Source: Planctomycetota bacterium (lineage in GTDB: Bacteria; Planctomycetota; JAJSAM01; JAJVHW01). From it: a stretch of DNA of 64,000 nucleotides. Below, piece by piece: positions 28,217-37,205 of this stretch; position 1 is the first letter of the stretch, and the number at the start of each line of letters is the position of its first letter. The notes beneath the pieces are model-generated. The model saw only the letters and a list, made by a program, of their open reading frames with translations. It had not been told where the DNA came from and did not search any database. The stretch covers positions 31,526-95,525 of the forward strand of contig JAJRPF010000061.1 in assembly GCA_024280885.1 (NCBI GenBank), in the 5' to 3' direction. A program made the position numbers and the translations under genes.

Positions 28217-29695
28217 ATGAGGCGCGGGAAGGTCTCGGAGAGTGACTTCTCGATCGACGCGGGTTCGGCTCCAACCACCACACGTGGGCCTCCGGCGAGA
28301 TTCTCGCTCGCGGGCTCTGCGCTCTCGATCGCACTCGTTCTCGGGACCATCTGGCTGCTCATCGGCGGGATCGCCGTCGGGTTCCCCCAGGCCGCGACGG
28401 GGCTCCGCATCTCGCCGACCGCGGCATGGGCACTCGTCACGGCGGGGGCGCTGGCGCTCGGAGTGGCCTGGCCGCTGGCGCGCGTCGCCGGACGCAAGGA
28501 GGCGCAGGCGCGCGGCGCCCCCACCGGCGCGTCCAAGATGCAGATCTTCCCCGGCGTCGCCATGCGCACTTCCGGTGTCCCGCGCACGGCGACGGTCGAG
28601 ATCGACGGCGCCTCCGTGGCCGTGCGAGCGATGGAACTCCGCCCGTGGAGGATGGCGTTCGTGATAATCGGCATCCTGGCGTATGGCGTACTGATCAGCG
28701 TGTTCGGGACAGGCGCACGCGGTCCGGGGGGAATTCCATGGCACCTATTCCTGTTCATCGGAATCCCGCAAGTGATAGGCTCGATCCGACGCCCGATTCC
28801 GATCAGCAAGATCACCGCCATCACGGCGAGTGATCGGATCATCACGATCTACCGCCGCGACGAAGGACCGACCGAGCTCGCGACCAAGTCGTGGCAGTTC
28901 GTGCGGATGGAAGCGGCGCTCCGCAACGTGGTACCGGCTGCGTTCGACGCCGAGATTCCAGCGTCCGCGACGGCAGAGAAGAGCGACGTAGGGCAGGCTG
29001 TCAGCGCACTGAGCGAGTTCGTCCCGGAGGGACGCGACATGCGCGCGACGTTTGCGGGCGGGGCGTTGATCGCGATCTCGCTCGCACTCGGAGCAGTGAA
29101 CCGGCTCGGCGTCACGTCCGGTTTCCCGATCGAAGCGGTGATCGCGACAGCGATCGCCGTCGCCATCTGGATGGCGGACTTCATGCGAACCGCGAGCGCC
29201 ACGGAGGCCGCCCGCCACTTCGACGCGAACGCGAAACCGGTGATCGTCGCGATCGAGCGGAAACGCGGCGATGTCTTCGCGCTCTTGCATCCGTGGCGCC
29301 AATGGATCGTCACCCAGGAGCGCGACCGCATCGTCCTGACGCACGAGAGCCGCGATGAATTCGACGCGCTCGCGCTGATCGGGTTGGCGTGCCTTGGCGG
29401 CTACCTGGTGTTCGATGCGATCAGTCCGCTGCGCGCGGGGGTGTACTGGCTTCTGCTACGTGCGTCGGGATATCCCCGCCCGCGCGGCCTGCGCGAGGAG
29501 ATCCTCGTGGACCACGTGCGGGAGCTCCACGATCAAGGCAGCCGCGCCACGCTGCTCGTCGACGACGAGGATGGTCCCCGCGAGATCTCCCTGCGCTTTG
29601 GCTCCGGCAACGGACCTCGGTTCGCGGCGCTCGTCCACGAGGCGTGCCCGGACGCGCGGATGCACGAGCCTCTGTGGCGCTCCAAGACGTCCTGA
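28217..29695 (+). CDS. Polytopic membrane protein, unknown
   Basis: About 492 residues from the ATG at 28217 (28199 and 28178 are alternatives; none has a clear ribosome-binding site). Hydrophobic segments are seen at S-A-L-S-I-A-L-V-L-G-T-I-W-L-L-I-G-G, A-A-W-A-L-V-T-A-G-A-L-A-L-G-V, M-A-F-V-I-I-G-I-L-A-Y-G-V-L, W-H-L-F-L-F-I-G-I-P, in the middle (A-G-G-A-L-I-A-I-S-L-A-L-G and I-A-T-A-I-A-V-A-I-W) and near A-L-A-L-I-G-L-A-C-L-G-G-Y, separated by charged beta-rich stretches that might be PH-like domains. I do not recognise the family. It is transcribed divergently from the third sigma gene with 166 bases between, so co-regulation is possible. Confidence 0.72.
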   Translation: MRRGKVSESDFSIDAGSAPTTTRGPPARFSLAGSALSIALVLGTIWLLIGGIAVGFPQAATGLRISPTAAWALVTAGALALGVAWPLARVAGRKEAQARGAPTGASKMQIFPGVAMRTSGVPRTATVEIDGASVAVRAMELRPWRMAFVIIGILAYGVLISVFGTGARGPGGIPWHLFLFIGIPQVIGSIRRPIPISKITAITASDRIITIYRRDEGPTELATKSWQFVRMEAALRNVVPAAFDAEIPASATAEKSDVGQAVSALSEFVPEGRDMRATFAGGALIAISLALGAVNRLGVTSGFPIEAVIATAIAVAIWMADFMRTASATEAARHFDANAKPVIVAIERKRGDVFALLHPWRQWIVTQERDRIVLTHESRDEFDALALIGLACLGGYLVFDAISPLRAGVYWLLLRASGYPRPRGLREEILVDHVRELHDQGSRATLLVDDEDGPREISLRFGSGNGPRFAALVHEACPDARMHEPLWRSKTS

Positions 29696-29813
29696 GAGGC
29701 GCGGGAGAGCGCACCGGACGCGACACGGCACTTGCGACGTCTCGGCCGGGAGGGCATCCTCGGTTCGCGGCGTCCGGACGGCGCCGAGGTTTGGACTCCC
29801 AGGGAGGTGACGC

Positions 29814-30935
29814 GTGCAACGACGAATAGCGACACGAGCGATGCGGCTATCGACCACTCTGGCCGTCGCGGCAGTGATCGCACTCGGGGGCACCGCCTCT
29901 GCGGAGACGATCCGCGTTCCTAAGGACGCCGGCTCTATTCAGGCGGCGGTGGACACTGCACGCAGCGGCGACGTGATCCTCATCGCGTCCGGCACCTACG
30001 ATGAGAATGTCGTCATCGATCTGAAGTCCGACCTGGAACTCCGGGGCAAGGGCAAGGTCGTCATCAATGGAGACGTGAACGGCTCAGCGCTCGCGATCCT
30101 GGACTCGGACGCGATCTCGATCAGCGGTCTGCGCGTAGCCAATTCGCGCGGAGGCCCGGCGATCCGAATCGCGAACGCAAGCGATATCGTCCTCACCAAG
30201 TGCCAGGTGCTGCGCTCGTCCGCAGAGGGCATCCGCACCGACGCGTGTGAACGCATCGAGATCTCGCGTTGCCGCATTCAGAACACTGGCGACGACGGGA
30301 TCGGGATGTCGGTCGGTAACGGACCCGGCCCGACGAACAACTCGCTCATCACGAAATGCGTCTTCACGAACTGCGGCGACGACGCGGTTGATCTGCACGG
30401 CGACGACAACGTCATTTCAAAGTGCAAGGTCATCAGCACGGACGAGGACGGCTTCGAGATCGACAGCGACACGGGCGGGCAGCGCAACCAATTCATCCAG
30501 TGCAAGGTGTCGGGAGTCCCGGGTGTCGGTTTCTCGATCAATGGCGAGAGCAACACGCTGATCAAGTGCTCGGTGAAGAAGAGTGGCGACGATGCGTTCG
30601 CGATCCGGGGCAGCTTCAATCGGTTGGAGAATTGCAAGGCCATCGCGCCGAGCTTCGACGGCTTTTACGTCCCCAGCGACGACAACGAGCTCATCGGGTG
30701 CGTCGCGAAGAAGCCGGGTGACGATGGGTTCGACATCGAGGGGGCGGGCAACGCGCTCCAGGACAACGTCGTCAAGAAGGCGCGCGACAACGGCTTCGAA
30801 GTGAGTGGGCGCGGAAACTCCTTCGCGCGCGACAAGGCCTCGAAGAGCGGAGCCTTCGACCTCGATGACACGGCGTCAGGAAACTCGTACAGCGAGACCC
30901 GCTTTGGAAACGAGAGGATCGCCGACGGAAAGTGA
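29814..30935 (+). CDS. Secreted right-handed parallel beta-helix protein
   Basis: 373 residues from a GTG with AGGGAGGTGA five bases before it. The signal peptide (L-A-V-A-A-V-I-A-L-G-G-T-A-S-A) is followed by I-R-V-P-K-D-A-G-S-I-Q-A-A-V-D, the typical start of pectate-lyase/NosD-like helices. About twelve coils follow, with repeated C-x-V/I, G-D-D-G/A-F and N-x-L/F-x-x-C motifs; the regular G-D-D and Cys ladders point to a stacked helix with an Asp/Cys stack. No polysaccharide lyase active site is evident, so a binding or structural role is as likely as an enzymatic one. It converges on the permease gene 20 bases downstream. Confidence 0.82.
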   Translation: MQRRIATRAMRLSTTLAVAAVIALGGTASAETIRVPKDAGSIQAAVDTARSGDVILIASGTYDENVVIDLKSDLELRGKGKVVINGDVNGSALAILDSDAISISGLRVANSRGGPAIRIANASDIVLTKCQVLRSSAEGIRTDACERIEISRCRIQNTGDDGIGMSVGNGPGPTNNSLITKCVFTNCGDDAVDLHGDDNVISKCKVISTDEDGFEIDSDTGGQRNQFIQCKVSGVPGVGFSINGESNTLIKCSVKKSGDDAFAIRGSFNRLENCKAIAPSFDGFYVPSDDNELIGCVAKKPGDDGFDIEGAGNALQDNVVKKARDNGFEVSGRGNSFARDKASKSGAFDLDDTASGNSYSETRFGNERIADGK

Positions 30936-30955
30936 GTCGGCAGACGGTCCGTGTC

Positions 30956-33655
30956 TCAGGCGGCGTCGCCGACATCTCGCACTTCGGCGAGTCCCGCGCG
31001 GATCGCTCCAAGAACGGCTGCACCTGTCTCGGCAGCGCGCAACTCGTCTACGACACGTGTCTTCAGCACGAGTTCCGCAAACTTCGCCAGCACGAGCAGG
31101 TGTGACTGACGATCTCTCGGTGGCCCGAGCGACGCGAACACGACATCGATCGGCGCCCCGTCGGGCCGTCCGTAGTCGATGGGCGCCGCGAGCGTGACCA
31201 CCGCCACGAACGTACGGTCGGTACCCGGGATCGTCGCGTGCGGGAATGCGAGTCCTTCGCCGATCCCCGTGTGCTGGGTCTTCTCGCGTGCCGACAGTGC
31301 GTCCAGGATCTCCCGGGCATCGTGGTTCTCAGTGACCCGAGCAAGTTGCCCGGCCAAGTGCTGAAAGAGAGCCGACTTGTCTTTCACCGAAACGCGTGCG
31401 TCCACGCACGACTCGTCGAGGAGACGCAAGAGATCGAAGTCTGCGGCATCGCCATGCGAGGCCGTCGGCTCGGCCGGCACCCGATGCGTGCGCCCCGGCG
31501 GCGTCTTGAGCATCAGCACCGAGCAGGCGGCCTCTTCGATGATGCGCTCCTTGTCGGTGCCGCGGAACTGCTCGATCGTCGAATTCCAGGGCGGTGCTCC
31601 CGTGACCATGAGATCGAATGACGCGGTCAATTCGATCAGCGACCGAATGCGATCGTCGCCACGCACCAGCAAGGCGTCGGAGGGTTGTTCACACAGTCCG
31701 CCGAGTTGCTCCAGGTACGCCATGCGACCGATCGCTTCGTCGGCCGCGGCAGCCGGCGACAGGTAGCGCACGAACGTGAGCCGGGCGCCGTGGAGAGCAG
31801 CGAGATGATCCGCCGTGCTGACGACGAGCGCATCGTCCGGACCAGGCTCCGCATACACGAGGATCTTGCGGATGTAGCGGACACCGGCGTCGCGGAAGAT
31901 CGCGAGATTGCTGTCGAGGTGATTGACCAACCAGCCGAGCGGACTCGTGAAGAAGAAGCGATAGCGCGCGCGACGACCTCGCCACGCGATGACGAGCCAC
32001 TCGCACGCGAAGCGCGTCGTGATGTCGTGCGCGGTGTGGACCAGATCGTGCGTCACGACGGCATCGAAGTGCAGGTCGAGTTCGCGCTCACGAGCCATCG
32101 CGCGAATGCGCCGACGCAACGAGCGGACCACAGCCGGATGAGCATCGCCACTCGAGAGCGGCATCTGCGCAGGCAGTTCGTTCAGTCGCACGACCTCGAT
32201 CTCGCGCCCGTCGGCCAGCGCAGCGCCAACATCGACGAGCGCCTCGGGCGACCGCTCCCACCCCATCAACGCGACCGCGACGGCCGCTCGATCATGACCG
32301 TGCTCTTCGTCGGCCGCGTCCTCGACCACGCCAGTGCGGGCCGCCAGTTTCGTCACGACCCCGGTGCGGTCAGTGCGCTTCCGTCCGAATGCGGAGTAGA
32401 GCAGCGCGCCGGGCACGACGATGGCGAGCGTTGCCCAGACCGACGTCAGCCCCAACACGGCGAGCAACACCATACTCGCGGCGACGCCCAGGAGCGGAAG
32501 CGCAGGATAGAGGGGCGTTCGAAACGACGGGCGATACCAGGTCGAGGCGCTCTCGCGCAGCACGATGAGTGCGACGTTCTCGACCGCGAAGATGAGGATC
32601 TGAAAGAGGCTCGCCAGCTTCGCGATCTTCACGATGGGAAAGAACAGAATGGCGACGGCCATGGGCAACGCGGTCGCGACGATCGCAACCGTCGGCGTTC
32701 CGAAGCGTTCACTGACGCGCGCAAGGGACGCCGGAAGCAGGTGATCGCGCGCCATCGCGTAGGGGAAGCGCGACGCGGCCAGCACGCCCGCATTCGCCAT
32801 CGAGAGCATGGTCACCACACCAAGAACAGCGAAGCCGAGCCCCACCCACCGACCGCCGATCGTCTCGGCAAGGGTATGGATCGGTCGCAAGTTCGGCTTG
32901 TTAGGGTTCGTGAGTTCATCCAGCGGGACGAACTCCACGAGTGCGAACACCACGGACGCGTAGAGCGCCGCCGCCGTCACGAGCGAGATGAGTATGCCCG
33001 CCGGGAGGTTGCGCTCGGGATCGCGAACCTCCTCGGCGATCGCGGCAACCTTTGTGACACCGGCGTACGACACGAAGACGAACGCCGTCGCGCCGAGGAA
33101 ACCGCCCATTCCATCGGAGAGGAAAGGGCCAGCGTCAACCGCATCGCCAACAACATGCGAACCGCTGGCCAGGATGACGAGGCCCGTGACCGCAGTGCCC
33201 ACGACCCAGGTCATGATCTTGCCGACCTTGCGCACCCCGGCAATATTCAGGAAGACGATGACGACCAGGATCGCGATCGCCATCGGCTCGAGCGGCACGA
33301 TGTCTTCGATCCCCAGCGCACCGAGGTACGCCCCGAAGCCCACGAGCGCGAACGAGCTCTTCAGCAGGAAGGAGAGCCAGAGCCCGAGTCCGCTGATCGT
33401 GCCTGCGAGCGGCCCGAACGTCCGGTCCACGTACACGTACGTGCCGCCCGAGGTCGGCATGGCGGTCGCCATCTCGGACTTGGCGAGCGCCGCCGGAAGC
33501 ACGCAGATACCCGCCAGGAGATAGGCCATCCAGACCGACGGGCCGGTCTTCGCCGCAGCCAGCCCCGGAAGCACGAACACACCGCTCCCGAGCATGGCTC
33601 CGAGGCTGATCGCCACCACATGATGAAGCCCAAGAGTGCGTTCAAGACCCTTCAC
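30956..33655 (-). CDS. Amino-acid permease fused to Usp-like and PTS EIIA domains
   Basis: 899 residues. Residues ~1-440 form an APC-superfamily permease (starts H-H-V-V-A-I-S-L-G-A-M-L-G-S-G-V-F-V-L-P-G, then A-L-A-K-S-E-M-A-T-A-M-P and twelve or so helices). About 455-720 contains Usp-like alpha/beta sequence (V-A-V-A-L-M-G-W-E-R-S-P; D-L-M-V-T-G-A-P-P-W). About 740-899 is a PTS fructose-type EIIA domain with G-I-G-E-G-L-A-F-P-H, where His806 matches the phosphorylated histidine. Such fusions suggest transport gated by phosphorylation or nucleotide state; that is inference. Start at 33655 is supported by the N-terminal permease motif. It stands alone on its strand, 151 bases before the DUF2071 gene. 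Confidence 0.85.
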   Translation of the reverse strand: MKGLERTLGLHHVVAISLGAMLGSGVFVLPGLAAAKTGPSVWMAYLLAGICVLPAALAKSEMATAMPTSGGTYVYVDRTFGPLAGTISGLGLWLSFLLKSSFALVGFGAYLGALGIEDIVPLEPMAIAILVVIVFLNIAGVRKVGKIMTWVVGTAVTGLVILASGSHVVGDAVDAGPFLSDGMGGFLGATAFVFVSYAGVTKVAAIAEEVRDPERNLPAGILISLVTAAALYASVVFALVEFVPLDELTNPNKPNLRPIHTLAETIGGRWVGLGFAVLGVVTMLSMANAGVLAASRFPYAMARDHLLPASLARVSERFGTPTVAIVATALPMAVAILFFPIVKIAKLASLFQILIFAVENVALIVLRESASTWYRPSFRTPLYPALPLLGVAASMVLLAVLGLTSVWATLAIVVPGALLYSAFGRKRTDRTGVVTKLAARTGVVEDAADEEHGHDRAAVAVALMGWERSPEALVDVGAALADGREIEVVRLNELPAQMPLSSGDAHPAVVRSLRRRIRAMARERELDLHFDAVVTHDLVHTAHDITTRFACEWLVIAWRGRRARYRFFFTSPLGWLVNHLDSNLAIFRDAGVRYIRKILVYAEPGPDDALVVSTADHLAALHGARLTFVRYLSPAAAADEAIGRMAYLEQLGGLCEQPSDALLVRGDDRIRSLIELTASFDLMVTGAPPWNSTIEQFRGTDKERIIEEAACSVLMLKTPPGRTHRVPAEPTASHGDAADFDLLRLLDESCVDARVSVKDKSALFQHLAGQLARVTENHDAREILDALSAREKTQHTGIGEGLAFPHATIPGTDRTFVAVVTLAAPIDYGRPDGAPIDVVFASLGPPRDRQSHLLVLAKFAELVLKTRVVDELRAAETGAAVLGAIRAGLAEVRDVGDAA

Positions 33656-33806
33656 GGGGTGAGTTCAATCCTCCGTCTAATCACCGCGGCTCCCGCTCGT
33701 GTGTCGGGCGCCGGATGGGCGTACTTCGTGTGGCTGCGCAGATTGTGCCCGAAGCCACCGACAGGCTCGCGGGGCACGTCTCGGGAGAACGTGCGCGCCA
33801 GGTCAA

Positions 33807-35471
33807 TCAGGCGGGTTCGCGCGCGACCGAGATGTCCTCGCCGAGCGCCGCGAACGCAACACGCGGCGCAACGAACGCGAACGGCACGCACCCGGCGGTG
33901 ATCTCGTCGAGGAATGGGCACGAGAGCACGTCGATACGGGCCGGGCGAACCTGATCCAGCCGGACCGGGATGTCAATGCGCGACGAGATGACGTCTCCAT
34001 GGACAACGTTCACACCCCTGTTCTGCGGCACGAGATAGCGGACGACCGCATCCCAGTCGCCGAGTGCGCGCTCGACGTGCTGCGCGACGGCGCGCCCGCC
34101 CACGTCGCGCCCGTCCACTTCACTTGCGTCCACCTCACACGCGTCCACCTCACTCACGACGCTGTGTAAGCCCGGCGCACTTCCGCCACCGGACTCCAAG
34201 TGCGTCGTGACGGTCGCGCCGGCTCTCTCGTGCCTCGCGACCGCGGGCCGATGGGCCGGGAGTCCGTCCGCTCCCAGGCGGCTGCCCGCGACCAGCACGT
34301 CGCTCGCGAGTTGGGCCTTGAAGAAATACACCGCGTCGCGCTCCGCGCCGTCGTGCTCGGGCTCCGTGTAAAGACGCCAGTTGCTCTGGACAGGCGATGG
34401 GAAGAAGCGCCGCAGCGGACCGAGCAGCGCGGGGCCAAACCCGCCATGACGATACGTGAGCAGGCTGATGACTGTGAAGCCGTCGATGCTGTGCACGCGC
34501 AGCGGCGCCGGAACGAGCGACGCAACGCGTTCGGTCGGCACGAACCAGTTGAGGTAGACGACGTCCTCGATATCGCTCTGCATCACGGGCGGCGGCGGCG
34601 TGCACCAGCGCACAAGGTCTCGGAGACCTGCGGACCCCGCGAGCCGGAAGAGCAGTCGCCGCGGCCAGGCGCCGCGCGGCGCCCGGAGCGCGTGTAAATG
34701 CGCGTCCGTGGCCTCCTCGCGCGATTTGATGGCGCACCCAAGGACATCAGCGATCCAGACCATCCACATCACCAGAAGCGCGAACGCGAGGGCATTGCCA
34801 AAGCGCACGTAGCCATGTTCCGGATAGCCGCCTTCGACCGTCGCCGCTCCTGCCGCAGCGGCGTTCGGAAAGACCGTCGCGGCGAAGAGAGCGAGCATCA
34901 GAGCGCCGAGGACCGCGAACCCGCGCTGCCGCGCGAAGCCCCCGCCAAGCGACACGACGGTCACGAGCCACAGCGCAGCCATCACGATGTAGCCGCTCGC
35001 GCCGCACGACCCCGTCAGCACCAGAAGTCGCGCTTCTTCTTGGACGTACTCGGCAAGGTCACCGCGCCCGGAGACGACATCGGTGGCCTGCGACACGAAT
35101 GACGTGACGAAGAGCCACTCGGCCCATTGATCGGGGATCAGCGCCACCACCGTCGCGAGCAGTCCCAGCGCAGCCCAGACGCCGCCATGCCGCAAGCGCA
35201 GACACAACACGAGCAGCGCTCCGCTGAAGGCGAGATCCGAGAGCGCCGTCAGTTGCCAGGCGGACCATCCAACGCGCCATGCGAGCGGGTGCTCGGCGAC
35301 GTACGTCGCACGCGCAAGAGCCGGTGCCGCGACGTCGAGACCCGGCCCGAGCAACGCAATCATCGCGAGCAGCGCGACCACGTGCACAGCGATCGACGCC
35401 CCGAGCGCGCGCATGCACCACCGATAGGCGCGCAGCGCGTGGAACGCACGTCCGCGGTCGGCGTCACTCAT
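33807..35471 (-). CDS. Membrane protein with C-terminal DUF2071 domain
   Basis: About 554 residues from the ATG at 35471, which follows GAGGGTGTGGCG. The first ~260 residues hold six or so hydrophobic helices. The C-terminal part from V-Y-L-N-W-F-V-P-T-E-R-V-A-S-L-V-P carries the DUF2071/YqjF pattern (acetoacetate-decarboxylase-like fold), with G-F-T-V-I-S-L-L-T-Y-R-H-G-G-F-G and Y-F-F-K-A-Q-L-A-S. A Val-Asp-rich insertion near residue 450 (repeats of S-E-V-D-A) breaks the domain and may be a local triplet expansion. Its start is 34 bases after the stop of the prenyltransferase-repeat gene, so they are probably one operon. Function unknown. Confidence 0.78.
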   Translation of the reverse strand: MSDADRGRAFHALRAYRWCMRALGASIAVHVVALLAMIALLGPGLDVAAPALARATYVAEHPLAWRVGWSAWQLTALSDLAFSGALLVLCLRLRHGGVWAALGLLATVVALIPDQWAEWLFVTSFVSQATDVVSGRGDLAEYVQEEARLLVLTGSCGASGYIVMAALWLVTVVSLGGGFARQRGFAVLGALMLALFAATVFPNAAAAGAATVEGGYPEHGYVRFGNALAFALLVMWMVWIADVLGCAIKSREEATDAHLHALRAPRGAWPRRLLFRLAGSAGLRDLVRWCTPPPPVMQSDIEDVVYLNWFVPTERVASLVPAPLRVHSIDGFTVISLLTYRHGGFGPALLGPLRRFFPSPVQSNWRLYTEPEHDGAERDAVYFFKAQLASDVLVAGSRLGADGLPAHRPAVARHERAGATVTTHLESGGGSAPGLHSVVSEVDACEVDASEVDGRDVGGRAVAQHVERALGDWDAVVRYLVPQNRGVNVVHGDVISSRIDIPVRLDQVRPARIDVLSCPFLDEITAGCVPFAFVAPRVAFAALGEDISVAREPA

Positions 35472-35505
35472 CGCCACACCCTCGCGGATGCGCACGGCCG
35501 GCGAC

Positions 35506-36819
35506 CTACCGATCGAAGAGCCGCTCGTAGCGATACTCGATCTCGAGCGTCATGCAGTTGAGCGCGGTGGCGAACACGCGTCCGCCGTGCACTGCCTGGG
35601 CTCCGGAGGCATCCCACGAACCACCCTCGTCGCGACCTGGTTCGCGGCGTTGCGTAGCCAGGATCGCCTTGCGAACTGGCGCCTTCCAAGCCTTCCAATC
35701 GGCACCGCCCAACTGGAACATCGCAAGCGACCCCCAGTACCAGTACGCGAAGTCGGCTTCTTCTCCGTCAGCCGGGGCCCGCGGTGGTTCCTGACGCACA
35801 AGCTTCGCGCCTCCTGCGAACGACGCGTTCCGCGCCGGACTCTCGCCAGCGTAGAGACGCACCATCAACGCAGCGGCCGTCGGTCCCAATCCGCCGAGTG
35901 CCGGAAAGCGCTTCGGATCCGACGCTCCGCCGCGCGTGACATTGCCGACGCGGCCATTCTCCGCCGACGTCAACTTCGTCACCCACGCGACCGCACCACG
36001 ACGCACGACCGCGTCATCGAAGAGTCCCGCGTCCTCGGCCGCGCGCAAGACCGCCATCGCGAGCGCTGTCATCGTCGTCGTATTGTCGCCGCGGCGCACG
36101 CCGTGTCCCCAACCGAGATACGGGTTCTCGGCCGCGAGAACGAAGTCGACGGCGCGCTGCGCATGCGCCTTCCATCGCTGTGATCCTGTGAGAGCGTACG
36201 CCTCCGTCACGGCGAGTGTCGCCCACATGTGGTCGTGCAGGAACGTCGCCGCGTCCCGCCTACTCAGACAGCCCTCGGCGTCCTGCTGGGCGGTCAGATA
36301 CCGCAGCCCGCGCTTCACGGCAGACCTGTAGCGACCGGTCGCCTGCGTCTCTCCCGCACCCAGGAACGCGAGCAGCGCCGCACCCGAGACGCCGACATCG
36401 CTGATGCTCATCGCGGGATCCGCGCACTTGTTGAGTCGGCACTGCAACTCAAACTCATCGGCGTCCCAGCCGCCCTCGTTGGTTTGGTGGATTGCCAGCC
36501 AATCGAGTGCACGCCTGACCGCCGCCATCGGAGCGCGCGCGCCCTCGGTCTTCGCATACGCATCGCGGCGTTGCACACGCTCTCCGACGTACGTCCCGAG
36601 CATGGTCCTCGACGCGTCGGCGGCGTCCTGCGCAGCGCGAGTTTCCGCGGGAGAGTCCGGTTTCGCGGGCGCCTTCTCTTTGGCGGCCGCCGACTTGTCG
36701 CCGCCCGCCACCGCGCCATCCTGCGCACGTGCGGTCTGCGTCGGCACACCGCCGACACCAACGAGAGCACCCATCCAGAGTGAGAGAACCAGCATCCGTC
36801 CGCATCGAGACGTGAGCAT
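35506..36819 (-). CDS. Exported prenyltransferase/squalene-cyclase-repeat protein
   Basis: 437 residues from the ATG at 36819, preceded by AAGGGGGCTCGG. A signal peptide (L-V-L-S-L-W-M-G-A-L-V-G-V-G-G-V) leads to a Lys/Ala/Pro-rich linker and then an alpha/alpha toroid of the squalene-cyclase/prenyltransferase type: A-L-D-W-L-A-I-H-Q-T-N-E-G-G-W-D, G-L-R-Y-L-T-A-Q-Q-D-A-E-G-C, E-N-P-Y-L-G-W-G, Y-W-Y-W-G-S-L-A-M-F-Q. The D-x-D-D motif of true cyclases is not seen, so it is not called a terpene cyclase. It is a paralogue of the gene at 54747-56315 (shared C-R/K-L-N-K-C and L-A/C-F-L-G-A-G-E-T). Likely an exported binding or scaffold protein. Confidence 0.78.
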   Translation of the reverse strand: MLTSRCGRMLVLSLWMGALVGVGGVPTQTARAQDGAVAGGDKSAAAKEKAPAKPDSPAETRAAQDAADASRTMLGTYVGERVQRRDAYAKTEGARAPMAAVRRALDWLAIHQTNEGGWDADEFELQCRLNKCADPAMSISDVGVSGAALLAFLGAGETQATGRYRSAVKRGLRYLTAQQDAEGCLSRRDAATFLHDHMWATLAVTEAYALTGSQRWKAHAQRAVDFVLAAENPYLGWGHGVRRGDNTTTMTALAMAVLRAAEDAGLFDDAVVRRGAVAWVTKLTSAENGRVGNVTRGGASDPKRFPALGGLGPTAAALMVRLYAGESPARNASFAGGAKLVRQEPPRAPADGEEADFAYWYWGSLAMFQLGGADWKAWKAPVRKAILATQRREPGRDEGGSWDASGAQAVHGGRVFATALNCMTLEIEYRYERLFDR

Positions 36820-36991
36820 CCGAGCCCCCTTTCCGCGCGTGCGTCGCGCATTCCTTCGCCTGCCCAACTCTACGCGACCTGGCACCACTCTGGAGGGATG
36901 GCCCCACACAATCTTGCCAGACCGCGGGCCAAACCGAGCGTGCGGACAACGGCTCTACCAGCAACAACGATCGTGGCTTCCGACGCATCAC

Positions 36992-37006
36992 CGACAGTAC
37001 CTGTCG
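36992..37006. promoter_or_regulatory. Perfect palindrome upstream of cusBA
   Basis: CGACAG-TAC-CTGTCG, a perfect 6-3-6 inverted repeat, lies about 110 bases before the predicted start site of the sigma-54-type promoter. That distance suits an activator (enhancer) site, but no regulator gene is adjacent, so its role is inferred. Confidence 0.45.
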
Positions 37007-37080
37007 CAAATCCGACACCCTGATGCCGTACTCAGCCTCACGCGAAAGCGAGATCGCCCACGCAGATCGCGCGCCCGACT

Positions 37081-37096
37081 TGGTACGGTTCTTGCA
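37081..37096 (+). promoter_or_regulatory. Sigma-54 (-24/-12) promoter match for cusBA
   Basis: TGGTACGGTTCTTGCA matches the consensus TGGCACG-N4-TTGCA with GG and GC exactly ten bases apart. The predicted start near 37107 leaves a ~100-base leader before the cusB ATG at 37206. The rest of the 36820-37205 divergent gap holds no gene. Confidence 0.65.
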
Positions 37097-37205
37097 CTCC
37101 GGCCACAGCTACGCCGCCCCAGGGAAGCGCTCCGCAACCGCGGACGCCCCCTCCGGAGACGTATGCGAGCCAACGCTTGGATCGGGACCCGAAGGAGGGA
37201 CCACG

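Noticed and set aside
31685..33901. A 738-codon plus-strand frame
   Set aside because: Mirror of the permease fusion gene; His/Arg/Asp-rich without motifs.
35506..36819. A hopanoid/squalene cyclase
   Set aside because: The catalytic DxDD motif is not found, the protein is exported and shorter than real cyclases (~630 residues or more).
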